Source: Pseudozobellia sp. WGM2
GTDB lineage: Bacteria; Bacteroidota; Bacteroidia; Flavobacteriales; Flavobacteriaceae
Length of the DNA stretch: 64,000 nucleotides
Reading direction: 5' to 3'
Assembly (NCBI RefSeq): GCF_017810075.1
Contig: NZ_JADNYK010000004.1
Location: forward strand, 124,001 to 188,000
The notes beneath the pieces were generated by a model that was not told the DNA's origin, did not search any database, and saw only the letters and a list, made by a program, of their open reading frames with translations. Positions 55,234 to 64,000 of the stretch are shown in pieces (within the stretch, counting starts at the first letter, position 1; the number at the start of each line of letters is the position of its first letter). The position numbers and the translations under genes are program-made.

Positions 55234-56187
55234 TTTCTTCTCCTTTAGATAGTTAAGTACATTTGTTTCTATCCGTTCTTGAATATTCGAAATATCAGCT
55301 TTTTCAAAAGATGTGCCGGTAATGTTATCGAAAAGTTCAATATACCTTTCAGATACCGATTCAATATAGTCATCGGTCATTTCAGGTAAGGTCTGCCCTT
55401 CTAGACCTTGAAAATCGTTTTGTATCAACCATTGACGGACGAATTCTTTAGACAGTTGTTTCTGTGCCTCTCCCCTATCTTGACGTTCTTGATAGCCATC
55501 GGCATAAAAATAACGGGAAGAATCGGGGGTATGAATTTCATCGATGAGCACAATCTTACCTTCTCGGGTCTTACCAAATTCGTATTTGGTATCTACCAAA
55601 ATCAAGTTTCTTTCAGCAGCTATTTCGGTTCCTCTTTGAAAAAGATCTCTGGTATATTTTTCAAGAATTATATAATCTTCTTCCGAAACTATTCCCTTCT
55701 TTAAAATATCCTCCCTAGAAATATCCTCATCGTGATCACCCATTTCTGCTTTAGTGGCAGGAGTAATAATCGGCTCAGGAAATTTGTCATTTTCCTTCAT
55801 TCCTTCGGGCATCGGCACGCCACATAACATTCGTTTTCCCGCTTTGTACTCCCTAGCGGCATGACCAGACATATACCCCCTTATCACCATTTCTACTTTA
55901 AATGGTTCACACGCATGACCGAGGGCTACATTTGGGTCAGGGGTCGCAATCAACCAATTGGGCACAATATCTTCCGTCGCCGCCATCATTTTGGTAGCGA
56001 TTTGGTTCAATATCTGACCCTTATAGGGTATTCCCTTGGGCATAACCACATCGAATGCAGAAAGACGATCCGTTGCTATCATCAATAAAATATCGTTCGC
56101 CAAAGTGTACACCTCACGCACCTTACCTTTGTAAACGCTTTTTTGACCAGGAAAATTAAAATTGGTGTCGATTATGGTTCTGCTCAT
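55222..56187 (-). CDS. purC: Phosphoribosylaminoimidazole-succinocarboxamide synthase (SAICAR synthetase)
   Basis: The 321-residue enzyme joins aspartate to CAIR in purine synthesis. [30 protein letters not shown] and the late [30 protein letters not shown] region (shown partly) are diagnostic. Its length matches the long, yeast-like form rather than the 237-residue E. coli form. No other purine gene is close; phoH lies upstream on the same strand. Confidence 0.95.
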   Translation of the reverse strand: MSRTIIDTNFNFPGQKSVYKGKVREVYTLANDILLMIATDRLSAFDVVMPKGIPYKGQILNQIATKMMAATEDIVPNWLIATPDPNVALGHACEPFKVEMVIRGYMSGHAAREYKAGKRMLCGVPMPEGMKENDKFPEPIITPATKAEMGDHDEDISREDILKKGIVSEEDYIILEKYTRDLFQRGTEIAAERNLILVDTKYEFGKTREGKIVLIDEIHTPDSSRYFYADGYQERQDRGEAQKQLSKEFVRQWLIQNDFQGLEGQTLPEMTDDYIESVSERYIELFDNITGTSFEKADISNIQERIETNVLNYLKEKKLAP

Positions 56188-56224
56188 TACCTAATCTTAA
56201 TATTTATAAAAATGTAGACTGAAA

Positions 56225-57178
56225 TTAATTTTGATGCTCGATTGTTTTATAAGCGTCGATAACTTTTTTGACCAGTTTATGACGAATAACATCTTTGTCA
56301 TCTAAATAAACTATAGAAATACCATCGGTATTTTTTAATATCAACAAAGCTTCCTTGAGCCCCGAAATGGTTCGTCGAGGTAAATCGATCTGACCAGGAT
56401 CACCCGTAACCAAGAATTTTGCATTTTTGCCCATACGTGTCAAGAACATTTTCATCTGTGCATGGGTAGTGTTCTGGGCTTCATCTAAAATTACAAAGGC
56501 ATTGTCTAACGTACGTCCTCGCATAAAAGCCAATGGAGCAATTTGAATGGTACCGTTCTCTATCAAATGAGCCAATTTTTCAGCGGGAATCATATCGCGC
56601 AGACCATCATACAAAGGTTGCATGTAGGGGTCTAATTTTTCTTTAAGATCACCTGGTAAAAAACCAAGATTTTCCCCAGCCTCTACCGCGGGGCGGGTAA
56701 GAATTATTCTTTTGACTTGCTTCTCTTTCAAGGCCTTAACGGCCAGAGCAACGCCTGTATAGGTTTTACCCGTTCCTGCGGGACCGATGGCAAAAACCAT
56801 ATCATTCTTCTTAGCGGCATCGACAAGTTTGCGTTGGTTCACCGTTTGTGGCTTAATGAGACGCCCACTGACACCGTGTACGAGTACTTCTCCACTATTG
56901 GCCGGAGATTCGTAGTCTGATGATGTTTCGCTAGTCAATACCCGCTCAATAACGTTTTCATCAAGCTTATTATATTTAGTGAAATGGGTGGTTAGCATAT
57001 CAAAACGCCGGTCGAACTCTTCTAACAGTTCTTCATCGCCATATACTTTTATCTTATTGCCCCTTGCGACAATTTTCAGTTTCGGGAAATATTTCTTTAG
57101 GAGGTCTATATTTTGGTTTCCCTGGCCAAAAAACTCTCTTGGGCTTATCTCGGTGAGTTCTAGTATGAGTTCGTTCAA
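56225..57178 (-). CDS. phoH: PhoH family protein
   Basis: The 317-residue protein is a P-loop ATPase of the PhoH family, some of which unwind or process RNA. After an N-terminal KH-like region (about 1-90), the ATPase domain shows AIGPAGTGKTYTGVALAV (Walker A), EAGENLGFLPGDLKEKLDPY and VILDEAQNTTHAQMKMFLTR (Walker B). The frame starts at TTG 57178: no ATG precedes the conserved block NELILELTEISPREFFG. It precedes purC by 37 bases and is divergent from the SAM hydrolase gene. Confidence 0.93.
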   Translation of the reverse strand: MNELILELTEISPREFFGQGNQNIDLLKKYFPKLKIVARGNKIKVYGDEELLEEFDRRFDMLTTHFTKYNKLDENVIERVLTSETSSDYESPANSGEVLVHGVSGRLIKPQTVNQRKLVDAAKKNDMVFAIGPAGTGKTYTGVALAVKALKEKQVKRIILTRPAVEAGENLGFLPGDLKEKLDPYMQPLYDGLRDMIPAEKLAHLIENGTIQIAPLAFMRGRTLDNAFVILDEAQNTTHAQMKMFLTRMGKNAKFLVTGDPGQIDLPRRTISGLKEALLILKNTDGISIVYLDDKDVIRHKLVKKVIDAYKTIEHQN

Positions 57179-57244
57179 GAAGAAAGGTGTTAAAATTAAA
57201 GCCTTGCTATATTTATTTCGCTTGGCTGTTTTTTTGTCCTAATT

Positions 57245-57287
57245 TTGTTTAACAAACTTAACTAAAATTCAGTTTACCTAACTAAAA
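57245..57287. repeat. Short repeats between phoH and the SAM hydrolase gene
   Basis: TTGTTTAACAA (57245-57255) is near-palindromic. TAACTAAAA occurs at 57259-57267 and again at 57279-57287, exactly 20 bases (about two helical turns) apart. The segment lies between divergent genes and may bind a regulator. Confidence 0.35.
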
Positions 57288-57305
57288 ACATATCAACATT
57301 GCTGC

Positions 57306-58136
57306 ATGGCAATAATTACACTAACTACAGATTTTGGACTTAAAGATCACTTTGTCGGTACCTTGAAGGGAACGATTTACAAAGAACTTCCCGATGTCAA
57401 AATTGTTGATATTTCACATAATGTTAGTCCGTTTAACATTCAAGAATGTGCTTACATCTTAGAGAACTCCTACAAAAGTTTTCCCGAAGGTACTATTCAC
57501 ATTGTGGGAGTAGACTCTGAGCCGACCCCTGAAAACCAACATATAATCGTTCATGTAGACGGTCATTATTTTATCAGTGCCAATAATGGAGTTATCGGTT
57601 TGATCATATCCGAGAAAAAACCGGAAAAGGTAGTACAGGTAAATATTCCGAATCCGTTGCATGGCTCCTTCCCTGTTATGGATGTGTTCGTTCAAGTAGC
57701 CTGCCATATTGCCCGTGGCGGCACTCTAGAGGTAGTAGGAAAACCTTTTGATACGCTGAAAGAACTGCGTGAGTTTACACCTACGGTAAGTGATAATGGT
57801 AACAAAATCATTGGCAATGTCATCTACATTGACAATTATGGCAATGTGGTAACCAATATTCACAAAAATTTCTTTGAAGCCTATCGAAAAGGGCGCGATT
57901 TTGAGCTGACGGCCAGAAACACCAAAGTGAAAAAAATTCATAATAAATACAGTGATATCATCAATTTTGACCTTGAGAAAGGTCAAAGAAAAGGTGCTGG
58001 AGACCTATTGGCCTTATACAATTCTGCCAATTATATAGAACTGGCCATATATAAAAGTGATCTGAATACCGTTGGTGGTGCCTCTACCCTTCTCGGGCTT
58101 GATTACCGAGATACGGTGACCATCAATTTTATGTAA
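57306..58136 (+). CDS. SAM hydroxide adenosyltransferase (DUF62, chlorinase/fluorinase fold)
   Basis: The 276-residue protein belongs to the DUF62 family related to fluorinase; ordinary members hydrolyse S-adenosylmethionine to adenosine and methionine. TLTTDFGLKDHFVGTLKG, VGVDSEPTPENQ and HYFISANNGVIGL carry the conserved acidic and Asn positions, and NVIYIDNYGNVVTNI the C-terminal domain. Nothing suggests a halogenase insert. Its physiological role is not settled. It is monocistronic ahead of gldF. Confidence 0.9.
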   Translation: MAIITLTTDFGLKDHFVGTLKGTIYKELPDVKIVDISHNVSPFNIQECAYILENSYKSFPEGTIHIVGVDSEPTPENQHIIVHVDGHYFISANNGVIGLIISEKKPEKVVQVNIPNPLHGSFPVMDVFVQVACHIARGGTLEVVGKPFDTLKELREFTPTVSDNGNKIIGNVIYIDNYGNVVTNIHKNFFEAYRKGRDFELTARNTKVKKIHNKYSDIINFDLEKGQRKGAGDLLALYNSANYIELAIYKSDLNTVGGASTLLGLDYRDTVTINFM

Positions 58137-58220
58137 GTTTTGAGGTTCCGATTGCAGATTATAAAATGTTATTAAATTTGGTGGTTTATGTTTAAAACCG
58201 CTAATACGGTAATCATCTGT

Positions 58221-58228
58221 TATTTTTG
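58221..58228 (+). promoter_or_regulatory. Candidate -7 box for gldFG
   Basis: TATTTTTG fits TAnnTTTG and lies 50 bases before the gldF ATG. No TTG at the proper -33 distance was found. Confidence 0.35.
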
Positions 58229-58277
58229 CTGAAACATTGATCTTTGAATAATAGATTACAGAATTAAGAAACCTGCC

Positions 58278-59009
58278 ATGCTCGCCATATTCAAACGCGA
58301 AATACAATCATTTTTCACCTCGCCCATTGCTTATTTGGTAATAGGTTTATTTTTGACATTGAACGGCCTTTTCCTGTGGGTCTTTAAAGGGGAGTTCAAC
58401 ATTTTCGATTATGGGTTTGCCGATTTGAGCAATTTCTTTTTGTTGGCCCCTTGGGTGTTTCTCTTTTTGATACCTGCCATTACCATGAAAAGCTTTTCAG
58501 AAGAAAGAAAGCTGGGTACCTTAGAGCTCTTGTTCATAAAACCGATATCAGTTTCAAAAACCGTATTGGGTAAATTTTTGGGCACCTTGACCTTAGGTAT
58601 AATCGCCTTGCTACCAACTATCATTTATATTTATGCAGTTTCTCAACTCGGCACTACTGTGGGCAATCTCGATTTAGGCCCGGTAATGGGCTCTTATTTC
58701 GGTACCGTTTTATTAATGTCTTGTTACACCTCAATAGGTATTTTTGCATCCACATTATCAGACAATCAAATTGTTGCCTTTATTACCGGTGTGATACTCT
58801 GCTTTATCATATTCTATGGTTTTGAAGGTATATCGACCCTAATGACCGATGGTGAAACTTCCTTAGCAATCAAAAGTCTAGGCATGAAACAGCATTTCGA
58901 CAGTATTTCTTTAGGGGTTCTAGATACTAGAGATTTAATATACTTTATCTCCGTTACGGCATTTTTTCTATTTCTAACGCTTTTGCAGTTAAAAAACATG
59001 AACCGTTAA
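58278..59009 (+). CDS. gldF: Gliding-motility ABC transporter permease GldF
   Basis: The 243-residue membrane protein has six hydrophobic segments typical of ABC-2 type permeases. The N-terminal AIFKREIQSFFTSPIAYLV and the central KSFSEERKLGTLELLFIKP are GldF/NosY-like signatures. With GldG and the ATPase GldA (not in the window) it forms a transporter required for gliding in some flavobacteria; the cargo is unknown. Its TAA overlaps the gldG ATG by one base. Confidence 0.92.
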   Translation: MLAIFKREIQSFFTSPIAYLVIGLFLTLNGLFLWVFKGEFNIFDYGFADLSNFFLLAPWVFLFLIPAITMKSFSEERKLGTLELLFIKPISVSKTVLGKFLGTLTLGIIALLPTIIYIYAVSQLGTTVGNLDLGPVMGSYFGTVLLMSCYTSIGIFASTLSDNQIVAFITGVILCFIIFYGFEGISTLMTDGETSLAIKSLGMKQHFDSISLGVLDTRDLIYFISVTAFFLFLTLLQLKNMNR

Positions 59010-60673
59010 TGAAGAAATTCTTTGCTCCCATAGTAATCGCCCTAGCTGCCTTGCTCGCCATAAACATTCTCGCCAACTTCGTATATGCCCGTTTCGATCT
59101 TACGGAAAATGGGAGGTTTACTCTTTCAAGCCAAGCTAAAACCATAGCAGCAGAATTTGAAAAACCTGTTATTATCGATGTGCTTCTTGATGGAAATCTA
59201 CCTCCTGAGTTTGCTAAACTCAAAAAGGAAACCGATCAACTTCTCGAAGAGTTCGCCTCAGAAAATAACAATTTTAAATTCAATTTTGTCAACCCTCTTG
59301 AAGATGCATCACAAACGGAAAGCGTAATGGCTGAATTGCAAGGCCTAGGTTTACGCACCGCTCAAATAACCGTTGAAGAAAATGGTAAGATGTCACAGGA
59401 AATCGTTTTTCCTTGGGCCTTGGTGAACTATGATAATAAAACGGTCAAAGTACCCCTATTAAAAAACAAACTGGGCGCTACCTCAGAAGAACGGGTCAAT
59501 AATTCGGTACAGCAATTGGAGTATGCCTTTACGGATGCTTTTGCAAAAATCAATATCAAAGAAAAAAAACAAATAGCGGTAATTAAGGGTAATGGCGAGT
59601 TAGATGATATTTATCTAGCTGATTTTTTGACCAGTATTCGTGAATATTACAATATTGGGGCAATAACATTGGATTCCGTAGTGACAAATCCGCAGAAAAC
59701 ATTGGATCAATTGAAAGGTTATGATCTCGCGATAATCGCTAAACCGACCGAAGCCTTCACCGATGAGGAAAAATATGTAATGGACCAATATATCGTTAAC
59801 GGTGGAAAATCGGTCTGGCTTATCGACCAGGTGAATATGGAGTTGGATAGCCTTTTAAACGAACAAGGCAATGCCGTTGCGCTACCCTCAAATTTAAATT
59901 TGACCGATTTTTTCTTCCGATATGGTGTTAGATTGAACGCTGATCTGGTGAACGATATGTATTTTACCCAAATCGTACTTGCTTCCGGTGAAGGTAACGA
60001 CTCCCAATACAATCCTGTACCCTGGTATTATCATCCGATGGTTTTCTCCAAAAGCGACCATCCGATAGTAAACAATTTAGAGGCCGTTCGTTTTCAATTT
60101 GCCAATTCGATAGACACCTTGGCAAATTCTTACAAAAAAGAAATTCTATTGAGCAGTTCTCCGCTATCTCGTTTAGAGGGCACGCCCAAACAAATTGACC
60201 TTGGCATTATCAATACACCTCCTGTAAAGGAAGAATATAATAATGGTAACAAACCACTTGCCGTACTGATTTCGGGCAAGTTCGGCTCTGCATTTAAAAA
60301 TCGAATAAAACCTTTAAAATTACAAGGGGCCAAAGAGGATGGTGAAGAAAACCAAATGCTCGTTATTTCAGATGGCGACCTCATCAAAAATCAGATTAAA
60401 AATGGTCGCCCTCTAGAGCTAGGTTATGATAAATGGACGAATAATTACTACGGCAACAAAGAATTTTTATTGAATAGCATCAATTACTTGCTCGATGATA
60501 ACGGACTTATAAACATTCGAAACAAAAAAGTAGCTATTCCTTTCTTGGATTCTAAAAAGATTACAGAACAAAAAACCAAGTGGCAACTACTGAATATTGG
60601 GCTTCCAGTGGCATTGACCCTACTTTTCGGGCTTGTGTTCAACTACTATAGAAAGCGAAAATATGGCCAGTAG
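59009..60673 (+). CDS. gldG: Gliding-motility ABC transporter substrate-binding protein GldG
   Basis: The 554-residue protein has an N-terminal membrane helix (about 7-25) and a C-terminal one (about 525-545) flanking a large periplasmic domain. The opening DLTENGRFTLSSQAKTIAAE and central GYDLAIIAKPTEAFTDEEKY match the auxiliary-transport domain of the GldG/IFT52 type. It partners GldF. The overlap of start and stop codons makes translational coupling near certain. Confidence 0.93.
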   Translation: MKKFFAPIVIALAALLAINILANFVYARFDLTENGRFTLSSQAKTIAAEFEKPVIIDVLLDGNLPPEFAKLKKETDQLLEEFASENNNFKFNFVNPLEDASQTESVMAELQGLGLRTAQITVEENGKMSQEIVFPWALVNYDNKTVKVPLLKNKLGATSEERVNNSVQQLEYAFTDAFAKINIKEKKQIAVIKGNGELDDIYLADFLTSIREYYNIGAITLDSVVTNPQKTLDQLKGYDLAIIAKPTEAFTDEEKYVMDQYIVNGGKSVWLIDQVNMELDSLLNEQGNAVALPSNLNLTDFFFRYGVRLNADLVNDMYFTQIVLASGEGNDSQYNPVPWYYHPMVFSKSDHPIVNNLEAVRFQFANSIDTLANSYKKEILLSSSPLSRLEGTPKQIDLGIINTPPVKEEYNNGNKPLAVLISGKFGSAFKNRIKPLKLQGAKEDGEENQMLVISDGDLIKNQIKNGRPLELGYDKWTNNYYGNKEFLLNSINYLLDDNGLINIRNKKVAIPFLDSKKITEQKTKWQLLNIGLPVALTLLFGLVFNYYRKRKYGQ

Positions 60674-60712
60674 ATGTTAATAAGTTTGTTTCGGTAAAAA
60701 GCACAATTCAAA

Positions 60713-60720
60713 TATCTTTG
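60713..60720 (+). promoter_or_regulatory. Candidate -7 box of dnaN
   Basis: TATCTTTG fits TAnnTTTG and lies about 86 bases before the dnaN ATG. A TTTG at 60685-60688 would give a 24-base spacer, slightly longer than usual. Confidence 0.4.
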
Positions 60721-60806
60721 TTTGTCTTGTAATTTGAGGTATTTCATATACTTTTAGAGACAAAAGAGAACAATATATCCCACAAAATTGAAATAACAGT
60801 CTTCCT

Positions 60807-61925
60807 ATGAAATTCATAGTATCGAGCACCTATCTCTTAAAGCAGCTGCAGGTCTTGGGCGGTGTCATCAACAATAGTAACACCTTGCCTATTTTAGATA
60901 ATTTCTTGTTCGACCTGAAGCAAGACAAACTTACGGTTTCCGCTTCTGACCTAGAAACTACTATGAGCTCTGTGCTCAATGTTGATTCCGATAATGAAGG
61001 TACCATTGCAGTGCCCGCCAAGTTGTTATTGGAAACTCTAAAGACTTTTCCAGAGCAACCCCTGACGTTTGTTGTTGAAGACAACAACACCGTCGAAATT
61101 AGTTCGAACCACGGTAAATATGCCTTGGCATATGCTGATGGGGCCGAGTTTCCAAAAGCTGTTGAACTTGCTAGCCCAAGTTCTACTACCCTGATGGGCG
61201 ATATCTTGGCAACGGCAATCGACAAAACTATTTTTGCCGCCGGTAATGATGATCTGCGACCAGTAATGAGCGGAGTGTTCTTTCAGTTTTCTACGGAAAG
61301 TCTAACCTTCGTAGCGACTGATGCACATAAGTTGGTAAAATACCAGCGCAGCGATGTTACGGCATCTCAGGTAGCAGAGTTTATCATGCCCAAGAAACCT
61401 TTGACTTTACTGAAGGGCATTTTAGCCGGGAGTGAATCTGATGTGCTTATAGAATATAACGACAGTAACGCAAAATTCAGTTTTGAGAATACAGAATTGA
61501 TTTGCCGCCTTATAGATGGAAAATACCCTAATTACGAAGCTGTTATTCCGAAAGAAAACCCCAATCAGCTTTCCATCTCTAGAACCCAATTTTTGAGTTC
61601 AGTTAAGCGTGTGGCCATATTCTCAAATAAGACCACCCACCAAATACGGTTGAAAATTGCAGGTGCAGAACTCAATATCTCAGCCGAGGATATTGACTAC
61701 AGTAACAAAGCGGAAGAACGACTAACCTGTTCTTATCAAGGTGATGATATGCAAATAGGGTTTAATAGCCGTTTCTTGACCGAAATGTTGAACAATTTGA
61801 ATTCAGATGATGTATCACTTGAAATGAGCCTGCCCAATAGAGCAGGTATCTTAACCCCAATCGATGGATTGGATGAAGGTGAAAATGTGACCATGTTGGT
61901 TATGCCCGTTATGCTGAACAGCTAA
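60807..61925 (+). CDS. dnaN: DNA polymerase III beta subunit (sliding clamp)
   Basis: The 372-residue protein forms the ring that holds DNA polymerase III on DNA. Three repeated domains are visible, with LPILDNFLFDL in the first, FAAGNDDLRPVMSGVFFQF and LVATDAHKLVKY-like FVATDAHKLV in the second and NRAGILTPIDG with the terminal VMPVMLN in the third. Length and ends match the family. It stands alone with its own promoter and terminator, away from dnaA and recF. Confidence 0.97.
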   Translation: MKFIVSSTYLLKQLQVLGGVINNSNTLPILDNFLFDLKQDKLTVSASDLETTMSSVLNVDSDNEGTIAVPAKLLLETLKTFPEQPLTFVVEDNNTVEISSNHGKYALAYADGAEFPKAVELASPSSTTLMGDILATAIDKTIFAAGNDDLRPVMSGVFFQFSTESLTFVATDAHKLVKYQRSDVTASQVAEFIMPKKPLTLLKGILAGSESDVLIEYNDSNAKFSFENTELICRLIDGKYPNYEAVIPKENPNQLSISRTQFLSSVKRVAIFSNKTTHQIRLKIAGAELNISAEDIDYSNKAEERLTCSYQGDDMQIGFNSRFLTEMLNNLNSDDVSLEMSLPNRAGILTPIDGLDEGENVTMLVMPVMLNS

Positions 61926-61943
61926 TCGGAAAATACTCATATC

Positions 61944-61980
61944 AAAAAAGCCTTGATGTTTATAATATCAAGGCTTTTTT
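61944..61980 (+). terminator. Terminator of dnaN
   Basis: AAAAAAGCCTTGAT and ATCAAGGCTTTTTT are perfect complements around a 9-base loop, ending in a T-run, 18 bases after the dnaN stop. Confidence 0.9.
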
Positions 61981-61999
61981 TATGCTCTACGATTGATGG

Positions 62000-62365
62000 T
62001 TACGATAAAAAACGAATCGTCATGAAATAACTGGGCGATTCTCCATTACTAGCTTTTACAGCATTCACGATAGGCAAGATAAAAGCAATTATTCCGATAC
62101 ATATTAAGCTAAGAATACCCAAGCCTAGTAAAAGAATTGCCGGTATGCTCAATATCGTAAATAGCAACATACTCAACTGAAAATTGACAATCGCTTTTCC
62201 ATGCTCATCCATACCTGCTACAGAATCTTTTGTAGTCAACCAAATAACCAGTGGAACCAAAAGACCACCGAAGCCTGTAACATACGTTAGCAATTGCGAC
62301 AGGTGCGTCAAGACCAATAATTGATTATTTGTTTCTAATGTTTTGTTTTGATTGATGATTTCCAT
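62000..62365 (-). CDS. DUF4870 membrane protein
   Basis: The 121-residue protein has three hydrophobic segments (about 27-45, 62-82 and 88-105). The motifs VPLVIWLTTKD and GKAIVNFQLSMLL belong to DUF4870/Tic20-like small membrane proteins of unknown function. It is monocistronic and convergent with dnaN. Confidence 0.9.
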   Translation of the reverse strand: MEIINQNKTLETNNQLLVLTHLSQLLTYVTGFGGLLVPLVIWLTTKDSVAGMDEHGKAIVNFQLSMLLFTILSIPAILLLGLGILSLICIGIIAFILPIVNAVKASNGESPSYFMTIRFLS

Positions 62366-62499
62366 TTTTTGATTGTTTTAAGATGTACAACTATATGACG
62401 AGTAAATACTGAAAATGTTACAATTATCATCTTGAACCATTTGCCTACACAGAGATATCGGTGAGAAAGCACTGTTTTTTTGGCCTTATAGCAATGTAC

Positions 62500-63972
62500 T
62501 TAAAGCAACGGAGCCCAAAGTCTACTGAACGACTCTTTCAGCTTTCTGCGGATGCCTCTATCTTTCCACCGTTCTAGCTCAACCTCTTCACAGTCGTCTA
62601 AATCATTAATGAAGATGTCGGCCATTTCTTGATTAATTCTCTCGTTGTATATCATAGCATTGACTTCAAAGTTCAACGAGAAACTTCGATAGTCAAGATT
62701 AGCTGTACCTACTGATGAAAACATATTGTCTACAATCATGGTCTTCGCATGTATAAAACCTTTGCAATACCTGTATAATTTTATGCCAGATTCCAAACAC
62801 TGCTCTATATAGGAATCAGAGGCGTACTGGGCAGCCCAAGAATCAGATTCATAAGGAAGTATTACCCGCACATCTATTCCGCTTCGTGCTGCTGTCGTCA
62901 GAGCTGTGAGAATAGCATCATTAGGCATAAAATATGGCGTAGTAAGATAAATACGATTATTTGCAGAAGACATGGCGCAAAATATAGCTTCCATGATATT
63001 CGCCCAATCGGTATCTGGTCCGCTAGCTGCTATTTGAATAGCTACCGGTTCTTGTGATTCAGGCTTTGTTTTAGGGAATAAATGTTCATCAATTCGCAAT
63101 TCGTTTTTAGAAGCAAAATTCCAACTTAACAAAAACGAAGATTGCAAGGCACCTACTGAACCACCTTTCAGCTTCAGGTGTGTATCTCTCCAGTATCGTT
63201 CGTTTTTATATGAGTTGTCATATTTTTGATCAAGGTTGATTCCGCCAACATAGCCGATGCATCCATCAATCACTACAATCTTACGATGATCTCTATAGTT
63301 AAGCTTACTAGTCGAATTGGAGAATAGCACTGGCATAAAGGGATAATGTTCTACCCCAGCAGCATTCATTTTTCTTTTGTATTTTCTTGAGATATCACTG
63401 CCCACATCATCGTAGATCAATCTAACACTTACACCCTCCCCAGCCTTTTCACAAAGAATATCAATAAGTTCTGCTCCCAGCTTATCATCAAAAAGCACAA
63501 AATATTCTATATGAATATGTTTTTTTGCGGATTTTAAATCTTTTCTAAGCTTTTCGAACTTGCTCTCACCATTTATTAATATCTCAACATCATTATCGAA
63601 AGTAAGCACAGCTTTCTCATTGTTCTTCAACAATTTATATATCTTGAAAATACCGTTTCCAAAAGTTTCTTCGAAATCTTCACGTTCTTCTTGGTCTAGT
63701 TTGAAATCTTTACGCCAGGCCCTAATTCTGTCATTATCTAAAAGGTATTTTTTTTCGAATATTTTAGATTTCCGGTAATCTTGTCCAAAAAAATAATAGA
63801 CTACTAAACCAAGAACTGGCAAAACAGCTAAGGCGAAGAGAAAAGAAAGGGTTTTGACTGGATTTTTATTCTTGAGAAGAATAAAAACGCATAGGCCGAG
63901 TACCAAGATGTAATTGACCCCTAAAATGATGAGCCAAACATTGTCTTTAAAGAAGTTTACAAATGAATTCAT
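62500..63972 (-). CDS. cls: Cardiolipin synthase (phospholipase D type)
   Basis: The 490-residue inner-membrane enzyme condenses two phosphatidylglycerols to cardiolipin. Two N-terminal membrane helices (about 10-30 and 38-60) precede the PLD domains. The two HKD motifs are visible: HRKIVVIDGCIGYVGGINL and HAKTMIVDNMFSSVGTANLD. Length is typical of ClsA. The start at 63972 places the first helix right at the N-terminus. Confidence 0.94.
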   Translation of the reverse strand: MNSFVNFFKDNVWLIILGVNYILVLGLCVFILLKNKNPVKTLSFLFALAVLPVLGLVVYYFFGQDYRKSKIFEKKYLLDNDRIRAWRKDFKLDQEEREDFEETFGNGIFKIYKLLKNNEKAVLTFDNDVEILINGESKFEKLRKDLKSAKKHIHIEYFVLFDDKLGAELIDILCEKAGEGVSVRLIYDDVGSDISRKYKRKMNAAGVEHYPFMPVLFSNSTSKLNYRDHRKIVVIDGCIGYVGGINLDQKYDNSYKNERYWRDTHLKLKGGSVGALQSSFLLSWNFASKNELRIDEHLFPKTKPESQEPVAIQIAASGPDTDWANIMEAIFCAMSSANNRIYLTTPYFMPNDAILTALTTAARSGIDVRVILPYESDSWAAQYASDSYIEQCLESGIKLYRYCKGFIHAKTMIVDNMFSSVGTANLDYRSFSLNFEVNAMIYNERINQEMADIFINDLDDCEEVELERWKDRGIRRKLKESFSRLWAPLL

Positions 63973-64000
63973 CTAAGTAACCGAAAATAATCAGCTATGT

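Noticed and set aside
57306-58136. Fluorinase or chlorinase activity for the DUF62 protein
   Set aside because: The sequence lacks the inserted loop expected of true halogenases and the common DUF62 members hydrolyse SAM, so the halogenase label is not justified.

Overview
The window is chromosomal DNA of a bacterium from the Bacteroidota, almost certainly a marine member of the Flavobacteriaceae (Maribacter/Zobellia/Arenibacter-like; the genus is inference). Support comes from AT-rich DNA, SusC/SusD genes, GldF/GldG gliding genes, a fused CcsBA cytochrome c synthase, the bacillithiol deacetylase BshB1, many short-signal lipoproteins, and promoters of the Bacteroidota type (TTG, about 19-21 bases, TAnnTTTG) in place of sigma-70 boxes. 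No phage, transposon, integron or CRISPR array is visible. Coding density is high and most genes are housekeeping or conserved family-level genes.

Layout: 1-2486 (minus) holds the 5' end of an aldehyde dehydrogenase, a DapA-family lyase that probably degrades hydroxyproline, and an aldose epimerase lipoprotein. 2714-16346 has an M28 peptidase, tRNA-His, a TPR histidine kinase, bshB1, a trans-sulfuration enzyme, a MATE exporter, a metzincin-like lipoprotein, a sulfatase broken by a one-base frameshift, and ccsBA. 16534-19973 is a compact cluster (DUF2520 protein, KdsC-like phosphatase, Maf, a lipoprotein, a small MscS channel). 20090-24501 pairs a secreted PIG-L deacetylase, an overlooked 33-residue membrane peptide and a sodium:solute symporter.

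24650-37089 is the most distinctive region: a LacI-type regulator, a perfect 14-bp palindrome of LacI-operator type, SusC, SusD, a large FG-GAP/UnbV lipoprotein and a secreted DUF5107-TPR protein. It looks like a nutrient-uptake locus without any recognisable glycoside hydrolase, and it is the best candidate for an undescribed system. 37134-43920 carries a DUF2911 protein, a photolyase-SDR-SRPBCC cluster behind a promoter with an inverted repeat, a DUF6340-like lipoprotein and a VOC-pirin-membrane protein set.

43941-63972 is mostly core machinery: murA (with Asp in place of the fosfomycin-target Cys), DUF4290, DUF493, an NTPase with recQ, fmt, HU, yqgE, a class IV aminotransferase, tRNA-Met(CAT), a cNMP/CBS/DUF294 protein coupled to a DEDDh exonuclease, purC, phoH, a SAM hydrolase, gldFG, dnaN, a DUF4870 protein and a cardiolipin synthase. 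Three conserved genes here (DUF4290, the NTPase and phoH) appear to start with TTG.
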